From: Actinomycetota bacterium
GTDB taxonomy: Bacteria; Actinomycetota; Actinomycetes; S36-B12; UBA10799
Length of the DNA: 6,103 nt
NCBI GenBank assembly: GCA_003452655.1
Contig: DMNR01000422.1
Location: 1 to 6,103, forward strand
Reading direction: 5' to 3'
The notes under the pieces were generated by a model that had not been told where the DNA came from, made no database searches, and was given only the letters and a program-made list of their open reading frames with translations. The position numbers were made by a program, and so were the translations under genes. Each line of letters starts with the position of its first letter. Position 1 is the first letter of the stretch. Positions 1-6,103 of the stretch are shown one piece after another.

Positions 1-1317
1 ATCCTTGATGTGGTCTACAACCACACAGCCGAGGGCAATCAGCTCGGCCCCACCTTGAGCTTCCGCGGTATCGCCAACGAGTCGTACTACAAGCTTGGTG
101 CCGAAGACCCGCGCTACTACGCGGACTACACCGGCTGCGGAAACACGCTCAATGCCTCCGCACCCAAGGTGCTGCAATTGATCATGGACTCGCTGCGCTA
201 CTGGGTTGAGGAGATGCACGTCGACGGGTTCCGATTCGATTTGGCCAGCGCCCTTGCTCGGTCATTCCACGACGTCGACATGTTGTCCGCCTTCCTTACG
301 ACGATGAGTCAAGATCCCGTTCTGCGTCAGGTCAAACTGATCGCTGAACCGTGGGACGTGGGCTCCGGCGGTTACCAGGTAGGCGAATTCCCGCCGCTGT
401 GGACCGAATGGAACGACAAGTACCGCGACTGCATGCGCGATTGGTGGCGCAGCGAGGTGGGAGTCGGTGAGCTTGGTTGGCGCATGTCCGGCTCGGCCGA
501 CCTGTACTCCTCCGAAGGTCGTCGGCCGTATTCGTCGATCAACTTCGTGACCGCGCATGACGGGTTCACCTTGCGCGACCTGGTGACGTACCAAGAGAAG
601 CACAACGAGGCCAACGGCGAAGACAACCGCGACGGCAACAGCCACAACCGCGCATGGAACTCCGGCATCGAGGGTGAAACAGACGACGCGGGAATCATTG
701 AACTACGTCGACGTCGGATTCGCGATTTCCTCACGACCTTGCTGCTTGCTAGTGGAACTCCGATGCTGGTTGCCGGGGACGAGATGGGGCGGACCCAGCG
801 CGGGAACAACAACGCGTACTGCCAAGACAACGACATCTCGTGGATCGACTGGGAACTCGAGGATTGGCAACGGGAGTTGTTCGAGTTCACGCGCACGCTG
901 TTGACCATCCGCCGCGAGCACCGGGTGTTTCGGCAGCGGTACTTCTTCCAAGGCGAGCCCGTTCGTGAAGGCGGACCCGAGGACCTCGCATGGTTCTCGC
1001 CTGACGGCCAACTGACCTCTGGCGAAACCTGGGGAGCTGCAGACACCCGAGCCATTGGGATGTATCTGGCCGGGAACCTCCGATCTCGGACCTCCGATGG
1101 ACGCCCGCAACACGATTCGTCGTTCCTGCTGCTTTTGAACTCAGGCCACGAGGGCGTGGACTTCAAACTCCCTGGGCGCCCGTATGGCCAGCTCTACCGC
1201 AGCATTCTGAGCACAAGCGACCCGATCCCCGTGCTCGCACAGGTCGAGAATCATTCCGAGGAAGTCGTCCACGTCCCGGCGTTTGGAGTGAACCTCCTCG
1301 AGGTCACGAAACACTGA
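1..1317 (+). CDS. glgX: Glycogen debranching enzyme GlgX/TreX, GH13 family, 5'-truncated by the window edge
   Basis: This enzyme hydrolyses α-1,6 branch points in glycogen, chiefly the short stubs left by glycogen phosphorylase; it is cytoplasmic. The visible part is 438 residues and reads in frame from base 1, so the real start lies upstream. All four GH13 regions present are intact: region I ([11 protein letters not shown], residues 3-13), region II (GFRFDLAS, nucleophile Asp80), region III (LIAEPWDVG, acid/base Glu116) and region IV (FVTAHDGFT, Asp187). The spacings between the three acids (36 and 71) are close to those recalled for E. coli GlgX (D336/E371/D443), so about 250 N-terminal residues, including the CBM48-type domain, are missing. 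The [12 protein letters not shown] stretch and the C-terminal β-domain are typical of GlgX/TreX. The GTG at base 10 lies inside region I and is not a start. The same-strand trhA follows after 94 bp and seems to have its own promoter. TreX of the TreY-TreZ trehalose route is the same family; sequence alone does not separate the two roles. Confidence 0.95.
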   Translation: MLDVVYNHTAEGNQLGPTLSFRGIANESYYKLGAEDPRYYADYTGCGNTLNASAPKVLQLIMDSLRYWVEEMHVDGFRFDLASALARSFHDVDMLSAFLTTMSQDPVLRQVKLIAEPWDVGSGGYQVGEFPPLWTEWNDKYRDCMRDWWRSEVGVGELGWRMSGSADLYSSEGRRPYSSINFVTAHDGFTLRDLVTYQEKHNEANGEDNRDGNSHNRAWNSGIEGETDDAGIIELRRRRIRDFLTTLLLASGTPMLVAGDEMGRTQRGNNNAYCQDNDISWIDWELEDWQRELFEFTRTLLTIRREHRVFRQRYFFQGEPVREGGPEDLAWFSPDGQLTSGETWGAADTRAIGMYLAGNLRSRTSDGRPQHDSSFLLLLNSGHEGVDFKLPGRPYGQLYRSILSTSDPIPVLAQVENHSEEVVHVPAFGVNLLEVTKH

Positions 1318-1321
1318 ACGC

Positions 1322-1369
1322 GGCGCCTGACCCAACCGCGGGGTGAAAGAAAGTGCGCGCGGTTGCGCC
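1322..1369 (+). terminator. GC-rich hairpin after glgX, possible terminator
   Basis: Five bases after the glgX stop there is an imperfect stem. The core is 8 bp, CAACCGCG (1333-1340) with CGCGGTTG (1358-1365), around a 17-nt loop. It is extended by GGCG (1322-1325) with CGCC (1366-1369) across a 7-nt bulge on the left arm. No T-tract follows directly, only a TTT at 1381-1383. Many actinobacterial terminators lack a U-tract, so a glgX terminator or 3'-end stabiliser is plausible but not shown. Confidence 0.4.
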
Positions 1370-1384
1370 AAAGCGCTAGCTTTC

Positions 1385-1396
1385 TACGGGACCGTA
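1385..1396. promoter_or_regulatory. Palindrome TACGG-GA-CCGTA, candidate operator of trhA
   Basis: Two perfect 5-bp arms, TACGG and CCGTA, are separated by 2 bp. The site ends 15 bp before the trhA GTG and overlaps or abuts the two candidate -10 hexamers (1395-1400 and 1400-1405). Position and symmetry fit a dimeric repressor, for example of the TetR type. No regulator gene is present in the window and the binding protein is unknown. A weaker inverted repeat, AAAGC-GCTA-GCTTT (1370-1383), sits just upstream. Confidence 0.45.
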
Positions 1397-1405
1397 ACCT
1401 ACGCT
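1395..1405 (+). promoter_or_regulatory. Candidate -10 region of trhA (leaderless)
   Basis: Two overlapping TANNNT hexamers are present: TAACCT (1395-1400) and TACGCT (1400-1405). The second is followed by exactly 6 nt and then the GTG at 1412, which would put the transcription start on the start codon itself. No Shine-Dalgarno-like purine run precedes the GTG, in agreement with a leaderless mRNA. I see no convincing -35 box at 16-18 bp spacing. Confidence 0.5.
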
Positions 1406-1411
1406 GCAGTA

Positions 1412-2143
1412 GTGAGCAGTGAATCGGGATCTCCTGTGCCCTTGGGGTCATCTGAAGCGCTGCCTGGCCTCGAATCCGAGGCCGACACGTCGCTGGTGGG
1501 AATGATCAAACCGAAGATGCGCGGCTGGCTGCACCTAGGCGCTGTCCCGACTGCCGCACTTGCGGGCCTGCTCCTGGTGTTGCTGGCTCCGCCATCCCTG
1601 CGGGTTCCGATCGCCATCTACGCGTTCTCCACCGTCGTCTTGTTCACGATCTCCGCCACCTATCACCGCGTCAATTGGCGGCCGCAAGCACGAGTGATCA
1701 TGCAGCGGGTTGACCATTCTGCGATCTTCATCCTGATTGCCGGCTCGTACACGGCAGTTGCGGCATCAATCGTCACCGGCCGGTCTGGCACAGTCATGGT
1801 GACGGCAGCCTGGATCGCCGCAACCATCGGCGTCCTCGCGCGATTGCTGTGGGTCAAGGCACCGCGGTGGGTGTTCACCCCGACGTACATCCTGTTCGGC
1901 GTCAGCGCGATCTTCTTTGCTCCCGCGATCATCGAGAACGGTGGAGTGCTGGTGTTCGCACTCATCATGGGCGGCGGTGTGCTCTACATCGCCGGCGCAA
2001 TCATCTTCGCCCTGCGCCGACCTGACCCAAACCCCCGGTGGTTCGGGTTCCACGAAGTGTTCCACTCCTTCACGCTCGGCGGGTACGTCAGCCATTACGT
2101 TGCGGTCCTGCTTGCAGCTACCGGAGCAGTCGCGCTGCACTGA
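1412..2143 (+). CDS. trhA: PAQR/hemolysin III family seven-helix membrane protein (TrhA type)
   Basis: A 243-residue integral membrane protein of the PAQR superfamily, which includes bacterial hemolysin III/TrhA and the eukaryotic adiponectin receptors. A hydrophilic N-tail (1-41) with the typical KPKMRGWLH entry is followed by seven hydrophobic segments at about 43-60, 65-83, 102-121, 127-146, 154-173, 178-201 and 215-240. The family's zinc-site signature is complete: Ser81 and His85 in SATYH, Asp101 in RVDHS, and His214 and His218 in HEVFH. In related receptors these residues hold a metal and suggest a hydrolase-like centre; some bacterial members affect membrane lipid homeostasis. The true bacterial substrate is uncertain, and 'hemolysin' is a historical name. 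I chose GTG 1412 because a TANNNT hexamer lies 6 nt upstream. A start at GTG 1343 would put the hairpin and the palindrome inside the gene. ATG 1502 (Met31) is a shorter alternative. The gene runs towards glgP, 43 bp away. Confidence 0.9.
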   Translation: MSSESGSPVPLGSSEALPGLESEADTSLVGMIKPKMRGWLHLGAVPTAALAGLLLVLLAPPSLRVPIAIYAFSTVVLFTISATYHRVNWRPQARVIMQRVDHSAIFILIAGSYTAVAASIVTGRSGTVMVTAAWIAATIGVLARLLWVKAPRWVFTPTYILFGVSAIFFAPAIIENGGVLVFALIMGGGVLYIAGAIIFALRRPDPNPRWFGFHEVFHSFTLGGYVSHYVAVLLAATGAVALH

Positions 2144-2157
2144 TTCGCCGTCGCGGC

Positions 2158-2189
2158 TGAGGCCGAAGTCTTAGGTGGGCGCGGCCTTA
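2158..2189. terminator. Possible bidirectional terminator between convergent trhA and glgP
   Basis: AGGCCG (2160-2165) pairs with CGGCCT (2182-2187) around a 16-nt loop. The stem extends to 8 bp through 2158-2189 with one G-U pair on the plus-strand RNA. It lies in the only gap between the converging genes and its right arm overlaps the glgP stop codon (TAA on the minus strand, 2187-2189). No clear T-tract is seen on either side, so this is a weak call based on position and symmetry. Confidence 0.3.
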
Positions 2190-4751
2190 AGCGGGTGAAG
2201 CAGCGAGGCCGAGTTCGGAATCAGATGCCAGACCGGGATGCGACGGAACAACGCGCACGGTGTATCCGAACGGCCCAGTGATGTCCATCGTCATCGCTGC
2301 CGAGTAGACCTTGCGTTCCCCGTCTTGGGACTCAACCTGCATCGTGACGAAGTGTGGGTTGACCAGCCGATCATCAACGTCCACGCGCCCGGCCATCACC
2401 TGAACGCATACGTCACTTGGCTCCAATTGCCCAAGCAGTACATCAGCGTGGACTGTGAACTCGGCGCCTAGTTGAGGATCGTCACCGATCCCATGCGCGT
2501 CGACATGTTCGACCTCGACGCGTGACCACCCGCGCCGAACTTTCTGCTTCCACGCAGCCAATTCCTTCGCCAGCGCGAAGTCGTCGGCTGCGGTTTCCCG
2601 TGATGAAACGGCCGCCGGGGTATACAGCTGCTGCACGTAGTCGTGCACCATGCGACTGGCCAACACCTTCGGACCCAACGTGGACAATGTGTGGCGAACC
2701 ATCTGAATCCATCGAGTCGGCAGACCGTTTGCCGAGCGGTCGTAGAAGAGCTGGGTGACCCCGGTCTCCAGCAACTCGTAGAGTGCGGCAGCCTCAAGAT
2801 CATCGCGGCGCTCCGGGTCGGCAACGCCGTCGGCCGTCGGGATGGCCCAGCCATTGTTACCGTCGAACCATTCATCCCACCAACCGTCACGGATTGAGAC
2901 GTTGAGCGCGCCATTCAAGGCGGCTTTCATGCCGGAGGTGCCACAAGCTTCGAGCGGACGCAACGGATTGTTGAGCCAGATATCGCAGCCTGGATACAGC
3001 GCTTGCGCCATGCCTATGTCGTAGTCGGGCAGGAACACGATGCGGTGGCGAACTCCGGCCGCATCAGCGAACTCGACAAGCTCTTGAATCAGCTTCTTCC
3101 CAGCGTCGTCGAGCGGGTGGGCCTTGCCCGCAACCACCACCTGCACGGGACGCGCCTCATCGGTTAACAGCGCAGTCAGGCGCACCGGATCACGAAGCAT
3201 CAGCGTCAAGCGCTTGTACGACGGGACCCGCCTGGCGAATCCAATCGTCAGCACATCGGGGTCGAGCACCGAGTTGATCCATGCCAACTCGACGTCCGAG
3301 GCGCCACGATTGCGCCACGACTCACGAAGTCGACTGCGCACCTCGGCAACGAGCACCTCGCGCATTCCCCGTTTGACTGCCCACAGCTCGGCATCGCCGA
3401 TCTCAGCAAGCTGCGACCAGCCCTCTCCCGTCTCGAGCAGGTCGGGACCAACCGTGGAACGGACGACCTCAGCCGCCAACGGGCTGACCCACGTCGGGGC
3501 GTGAACTCCATTAGTGATCGAAGTGATCGGCACGTCCGCGGAATCAAAGTCCGGCCACAAGCCGGCGAACATCTCTCGGCTCACTTCGCCGTGAAGCTTG
3601 CTAACTCCATTTGCGCGCTGGGCAAGCCGGAATCCCATCACGGCCATGTTGAAGACATCAGGATCGCCACCGGGGTAGGTCTCAGCCCCCAGCGCGAGGA
3701 TCTGATCGACGGGCACTCCCGGCAATTGGTGATCGCCATAGAACGCTTGCGCCACAAGTTCACGCGGGAATCGATCGATACCCGCCGGAACCGGTGTATG
3801 AGTCGTAAACACCGTTCCTGCGCGCACTGCCTCCAGGGCTTGATAGAACGTGAGCCCCTCCTGATCGACGAGCTCGCGGATTCGCTCCACACCCAGGAAG
3901 CCGGCGTGACCCTCGTTCGTATGAAAGACCTCAGGTTCTGGATGGGCTGTCAGGCGGCAGAACGCACGCACCGCCCGCACTCCCCCGACGCCAAGCAGTA
4001 ACTCCTGGCGCAGTCGGTGCTCATTGGTCCCGCCGTAGAGCCGGTCGGTGACGTCGCGCATCGCCGGGTCATTCTGTTCAACGTCTGTATCGAGTAGCAG
4101 CAGCGGAACCCGACCGACCTGAGCTACCCGAACCAGCGCCGTGAGGTCACCGTCAGGCAACGACAGCGCAATCCGCACAACCGATCCGTCCGCCTCGCGA
4201 AGCAGAGTCAGCGGTAGGCCGTCTGGATCCAGCACTGGGTAGGTTTCTTGTTGCCATCCATCGGCAGACAGCGATTGGCGGAAGTAGCCAGACCGGTAAA
4301 ACAAGCCGACGCCGATGATGGGTACGCCCAGATCCGAGGACGCCTTGAGGTGGTCGCCTGCGAGAATTCCCAATCCGCCGGAGTACTGCGGCAGCGCCTG
4401 GGCGATCCCGTATTCCGGCGAGAAGTACGCGATCGCGTGCGGCTTACGACCGTCCAACCCCTGAAACCAGCGGTGCCCGGCCAAGTACTCGGTGAGGTCC
4501 GCGTCGGCCGCCGCGACTCGACCCACGAAGGCATCGTCAGCGGCAAGCTCTTCGAGGCGTTCGGCCGGGATCTCACCGAGTAGCGCGACCGGATCGTGGC
4601 CAACCCGCTGCCATGCGTCGGGATCCATCTGCGCGAATAGCTGACGTGTTTCCCGGTGCCATGACCACCTTAAGTTGATCGCCAGCTCGCCTAATGGGCG
4701 AAGGGACTCTGGCAGGACGGTATGGACGGTCAGGCGACGGATTGCTTTCAC
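2187..4751 (-). CDS. glgP: α-glucan (glycogen/maltodextrin) phosphorylase
   Basis: A pyridoxal-phosphate enzyme that phosphorolyses α-1,4-glucan from non-reducing ends, releasing glucose-1-phosphate in the cytoplasm. The protein is 854 residues, close to the recalled length of M. tuberculosis GlgP (Rv1328). Residues about 1-120 match the DUF3417-type N-terminus of this actinobacterial class. The phosphorylase core follows with HTNEGHAGF (277-285), FTTHTPVPAGIDRF (315-328), ITNGVH (412-417) and FARRVPSYKR (505-514). The PLP attachment signature EACGTSGMKAALN spans 601-613, with Lys609 as the cofactor lysine. A further domain of about 110 residues ends the protein. This is the bacterial α-glucan phosphorylase-like subgroup, without the regulatory N-terminus of animal enzymes. 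The start is GTG at 4749-4751: translation from it gives the expected MKAIRRLTVHTVLP N-terminus, and a -10-like hexamer lies 6 nt upstream. It is divergent from glgE with 91 bp between the starts, as in mycobacteria. No frameshift or lost key residue is seen. Confidence 0.96.
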   Translation of the reverse strand: MKAIRRLTVHTVLPESLRPLGELAINLRWSWHRETRQLFAQMDPDAWQRVGHDPVALLGEIPAERLEELAADDAFVGRVAAADADLTEYLAGHRWFQGLDGRKPHAIAYFSPEYGIAQALPQYSGGLGILAGDHLKASSDLGVPIIGVGLFYRSGYFRQSLSADGWQQETYPVLDPDGLPLTLLREADGSVVRIALSLPDGDLTALVRVAQVGRVPLLLLDTDVEQNDPAMRDVTDRLYGGTNEHRLRQELLLGVGGVRAVRAFCRLTAHPEPEVFHTNEGHAGFLGVERIRELVDQEGLTFYQALEAVRAGTVFTTHTPVPAGIDRFPRELVAQAFYGDHQLPGVPVDQILALGAETYPGGDPDVFNMAVMGFRLAQRANGVSKLHGEVSREMFAGLWPDFDSADVPITSITNGVHAPTWVSPLAAEVVRSTVGPDLLETGEGWSQLAEIGDAELWAVKRGMREVLVAEVRSRLRESWRNRGASDVELAWINSVLDPDVLTIGFARRVPSYKRLTLMLRDPVRLTALLTDEARPVQVVVAGKAHPLDDAGKKLIQELVEFADAAGVRHRIVFLPDYDIGMAQALYPGCDIWLNNPLRPLEACGTSGMKAALNGALNVSIRDGWWDEWFDGNNGWAIPTADGVADPERRDDLEAAALYELLETGVTQLFYDRSANGLPTRWIQMVRHTLSTLGPKVLASRMVHDYVQQLYTPAAVSSRETAADDFALAKELAAWKQKVRRGWSRVEVEHVDAHGIGDDPQLGAEFTVHADVLLGQLEPSDVCVQVMAGRVDVDDRLVNPHFVTMQVESQDGERKVYSAAMTMDITGPFGYTVRVVPSHPGLASDSELGLAASPA

Positions 4752-4757
4752 GATGAC

Positions 4758-4763
4758 AACCTA
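4758..4763 (-). promoter_or_regulatory. Candidate -10 hexamer of glgP (leaderless)
   Basis: On the minus strand TAGGTT is followed by 6 nt (GTCATC) and then the glgP GTG, so transcription would begin at or next to the start codon. An AGG inside the hexamer could instead act as a weak ribosome binding site 9 nt before the GTG if the true promoter lies further upstream. No clear -35 element is visible at standard spacing. Confidence 0.5.
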
Positions 4764-4792
4764 GCGCGGATGTTGGCGTTTCAGTAGGCAGA

Positions 4793-4834
4793 GCTAGTGG
4801 TGCGAAGGTGCATTACCTCGCACCTGGCACTAGC
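4793..4834. promoter_or_regulatory. Nested inverted repeats in the glgP-glgE divergent control region
   Basis: An outer repeat, GCTAGTG (4793-4799) with CACTAGC (4828-4834), encloses an inner one, AGGTGC (4806-4811) with GCACCT (4820-4825), around an 8-nt spacer. The two centres differ by 2 bp. A second GGTGC copy (4799-4803) makes a direct repeat with the left inner arm. The right outer arm overlaps the candidate glgE -10 (4831-4836). The placement suits an operator shared by both genes, but the binding protein is unknown and no regulator gene is in view. Confidence 0.45.
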
Positions 4835-4836
4835 GT
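4831..4836 (+). promoter_or_regulatory. Candidate -10 hexamer of glgE (leaderless)
   Basis: TAGCGT is followed by 6 nt (TCGAGG) and then the glgE GTG at 4843. The geometry is the same as for trhA and glgP. The GAGG directly before the GTG touches the start codon and is too close to work as a normal Shine-Dalgarno site, which favours leaderless translation. No clear -35 element is seen. Confidence 0.5.
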
Positions 4837-4842
4837 TCGAGG

Positions 4843-6103
4843 GTGGCCGATCAACCAACAAACCCGGGTGCCCCGACACCTGACGCAGAAGCAGCCTGGC
4901 GTGCCCTGCCGAGTCGTAGCCTCACGCCGCCGCAGATCCTGAACGGACGAATCCCGATCCTCGATGTCGAACCAGTCGTTGAGGGCGGTAGCCGCCCAGC
5001 GAAAGCTGCCGAAGACGAACTCATCACAGTGGGTGCGACGGTGTTTCGTGAGGGCCACGACCTGATAGGCGTTGAGGTCGTGCTGATTGATCCAACTGGT
5101 GCCGAATTTACCGTGAGTCCGATGCATCCGGTCGGTGAAGGAATGGACCGCTGGGAGGGCGCGGTCCGACCTGACGAACCCGGTGAGTGGGCATTCCTAG
5201 TGCGCGCCTGGGCCGATCCAATCGCGACGTGGTTGCATCGGGCAGAAATCAAGATTCCGGCCGATATCGACTCTGACCTCGAGCTGACCGAGGGCGCACT
5301 TATCTTCGATCGAGCTGCGGCGGCGGCCGAGGGAAAACGCAGCAAGAAGGCGTACCTCGCAACGGCAAAGGCTCTACGGTCCGCTCGTGGCACGGCGGTC
5401 GAGAAGCTTGCCGCCGCGAACTCCGACGCTCTTGGCCAAGCACACATCGACGACCCACTGCGCGACCTGGTGACCGACTCCGGCCCCTGGCCACTGCGAG
5501 TGGACCGTCGATTGGCGCTGGTCGGATCCTGGTACGAGATGTTCCCGCGCTCTGAGGGCGCCACGATTTCTCCACTGAAGTCCGGGACTTTTGCGACTGC
5601 TGCACAGCGGCTTCCCGCAATCGCGGAAATGGGCTTCGACGTTGTCTACATGCCGCCGATCCATCCGATCGGTGAGGTGAATCGCAAGGGACCCAACAAC
5701 ACCGTTGACTCCGGCCCTACGGATCCCGGATCACCGTGGGCAATCGGATCGGCCGCAGGTGGGCACGAAGCAGTACACCCCGACCTCGGAACGCTCGCCG
5801 ACTTCGACGACTTCGTCGCGGCGGCAAAGAAGCTCAACCTCGAGATCGCGCTCGACCTTGCACTGCAGGTCGCACCAGACCACCCGTGGGCAACCGAAGG
5901 AAAACCGTGGTTCATCGTGCGTGCCGACGGCACAATCGCCTACGCCGAAAACCCGCCGAAGAAGTACCAGGACATCTACCCCCTGTACTTCGACGCCGAC
6001 CCCGAAGGGCTGTTCGCCGAGGTGCTGCGCGTCGTGCACCACTGGATGGACTGCGGCGTGCGCATCTTCCGCGTCGACAACCCGCACACCAAGCCGGTCG
6101 CGT
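4843..6103 (+). CDS. glgE: α-1,4-glucan:maltose-1-phosphate maltosyltransferase GlgE, 3'-truncated by the window edge
   Basis: GlgE adds maltosyl units from maltose-1-phosphate to the non-reducing end of α-1,4-glucan; it is the polymerase of the TreS-Mak-GlgE route from trehalose. The 420 visible residues are about 60% of the usual length (roughly 660-700). The N-terminal domain opens with RIPILDVEPVV (36-46) and ATVFREGHD (65-73). A helical insert at about 155-210 follows, and the GH13 catalytic domain starts near LVGSWYEMFPRSEG. Visible active-site residues are Lys282 (NRKG), Asn370, Lys373 and Tyr375 in NPPKKYQDIYP, and the nucleophile Asp412 with Asn413 in FRVDNPHTKP. Each lies at a constant offset of 18 from the recalled Streptomyces coelicolor GlgE residues (K264, N352, K355, Y357, D394, N395), which also supports the reading frame. 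GTG 4843 is chosen because of the -10 hexamer 6 nt upstream. It is divergent from glgP. The acid/base Glu and the C-terminal domains lie beyond the edge; glgB would be the expected next gene, but this cannot be seen. Confidence 0.95.
   Translation, partial: MADQPTNPGAPTPDAEAAWRALPSRSLTPPQILNGRIPILDVEPVVEGGSRPAKAAEDELITVGATVFREGHDLIGVEVVLIDPTGAEFTVSPMHPVGEGMDRWEGAVRPDEPGEWAFLVRAWADPIATWLHRAEIKIPADIDSDLELTEGALIFDRAAAAAEGKRSKKAYLATAKALRSARGTAVEKLAAANSDALGQAHIDDPLRDLVTDSGPWPLRVDRRLALVGSWYEMFPRSEGATISPLKSGTFATAAQRLPAIAEMGFDVVYMPPIHPIGEVNRKGPNNTVDSGPTDPGSPWAIGSAAGGHEAVHPDLGTLADFDDFVAAAKKLNLEIALDLALQVAPDHPWATEGKPWFIVRADGTIAYAENPPKKYQDIYPLYFDADPEGLFAEVLRVVHHWMDCGVRIFRVDNPHTKPVA

Noticed and set aside
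10..12. GTG at base 10 as the start of the debranching enzyme
   Set aside because: It falls inside conserved GH13 region I, and the frame is open and homologous from base 1, so the gene is truncated by the window edge.
372..1166. Long open frame of 264 codons on the minus strand, antisense to glgX
   Set aside because: It lies wholly within a clear GH13 coding sequence, is rich in Arg/Ser/Pro as expected of GC-rich antisense frames, and shows no recognisable domain.
1341..1350. Purine-rich run GGGTGAAAGA as a ribosome binding site for trhA
   Set aside because: It is more than 60 nt from the chosen start, far too distant, and lies in the loop of the predicted hairpin.
1343..1411. Upstream GTG start for trhA at 1343, adding 23 residues
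   Set aside because: The extra segment spans a hairpin arm and the promoter palindrome, has no ribosome binding site, and precedes a better start at 1412.
3501..4001. Open frame of 166 codons on the plus strand within glgP
   Set aside because: It is antisense to conserved phosphorylase core sequence and has no family resemblance or promoter.
4851..5564. Open frame of 237 codons on the minus strand, antisense to glgE
   Set aside because: The plus strand here encodes the conserved GlgE N-terminal domain with matching motifs. The antisense product is low-complexity Ser/Arg-rich and looks like a shadow frame.

Overview
The window looks like part of a GC-rich actinobacterial chromosome. It carries a storage-glucan (glycogen/α-glucan) locus interrupted by one integral membrane protein gene. 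The actinobacterial assignment rests on three things: high GC by eye; a GlgP of the 850-residue class with a DUF3417-type N-terminus; and glgP divergent from glgE, which is the arrangement known in Mycobacterium tuberculosis (Rv1328/Rv1327c). Three genes also appear to be leaderless, starting with GTG just after a TANNNT hexamer. I cannot name a genus.

Layout from left to right. (1) 1-1317, plus strand: the C-terminal two thirds of a GlgX/TreX-type glycogen debranching enzyme, cut by the left edge. (2) 1318-1411: a short spacer with a GC-rich hairpin, then a palindrome and a promoter-like hexamer. (3) 1412-2143, plus strand: a complete seven-helix PAQR/hemolysin III family protein (TrhA type). 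(4) 2144-2186: a convergent spacer with a possible two-way terminator. (5) 2187-4751, minus strand: a complete α-glucan phosphorylase GlgP. (6) 4752-4842: a 91-bp divergent control region with nested inverted repeats. (7) 4843 to the right edge, plus strand: the N-terminal 420 residues of the maltosyltransferase GlgE, cut just after the catalytic nucleophile region.

Together, GlgE builds α-1,4-glucan from maltose-1-phosphate. GlgP takes it apart from non-reducing ends to give glucose-1-phosphate, and GlgX removes the short branches that GlgP leaves. Synthesis (glgE) and breakdown (glgP) start back to back from one small intergenic region, so a single regulator could act on both. The PAQR gene has no clear metabolic link to the others.

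The enzymes are well-known families with intact catalytic residues, and I see no undescribed system here. The less ordinary content is regulatory: three promoters with identical geometry, a perfect-arm palindrome at the trhA promoter, and the structured glgP-glgE intergenic region. I found no tRNA, rRNA, CRISPR array, insertion sequence or attachment site.
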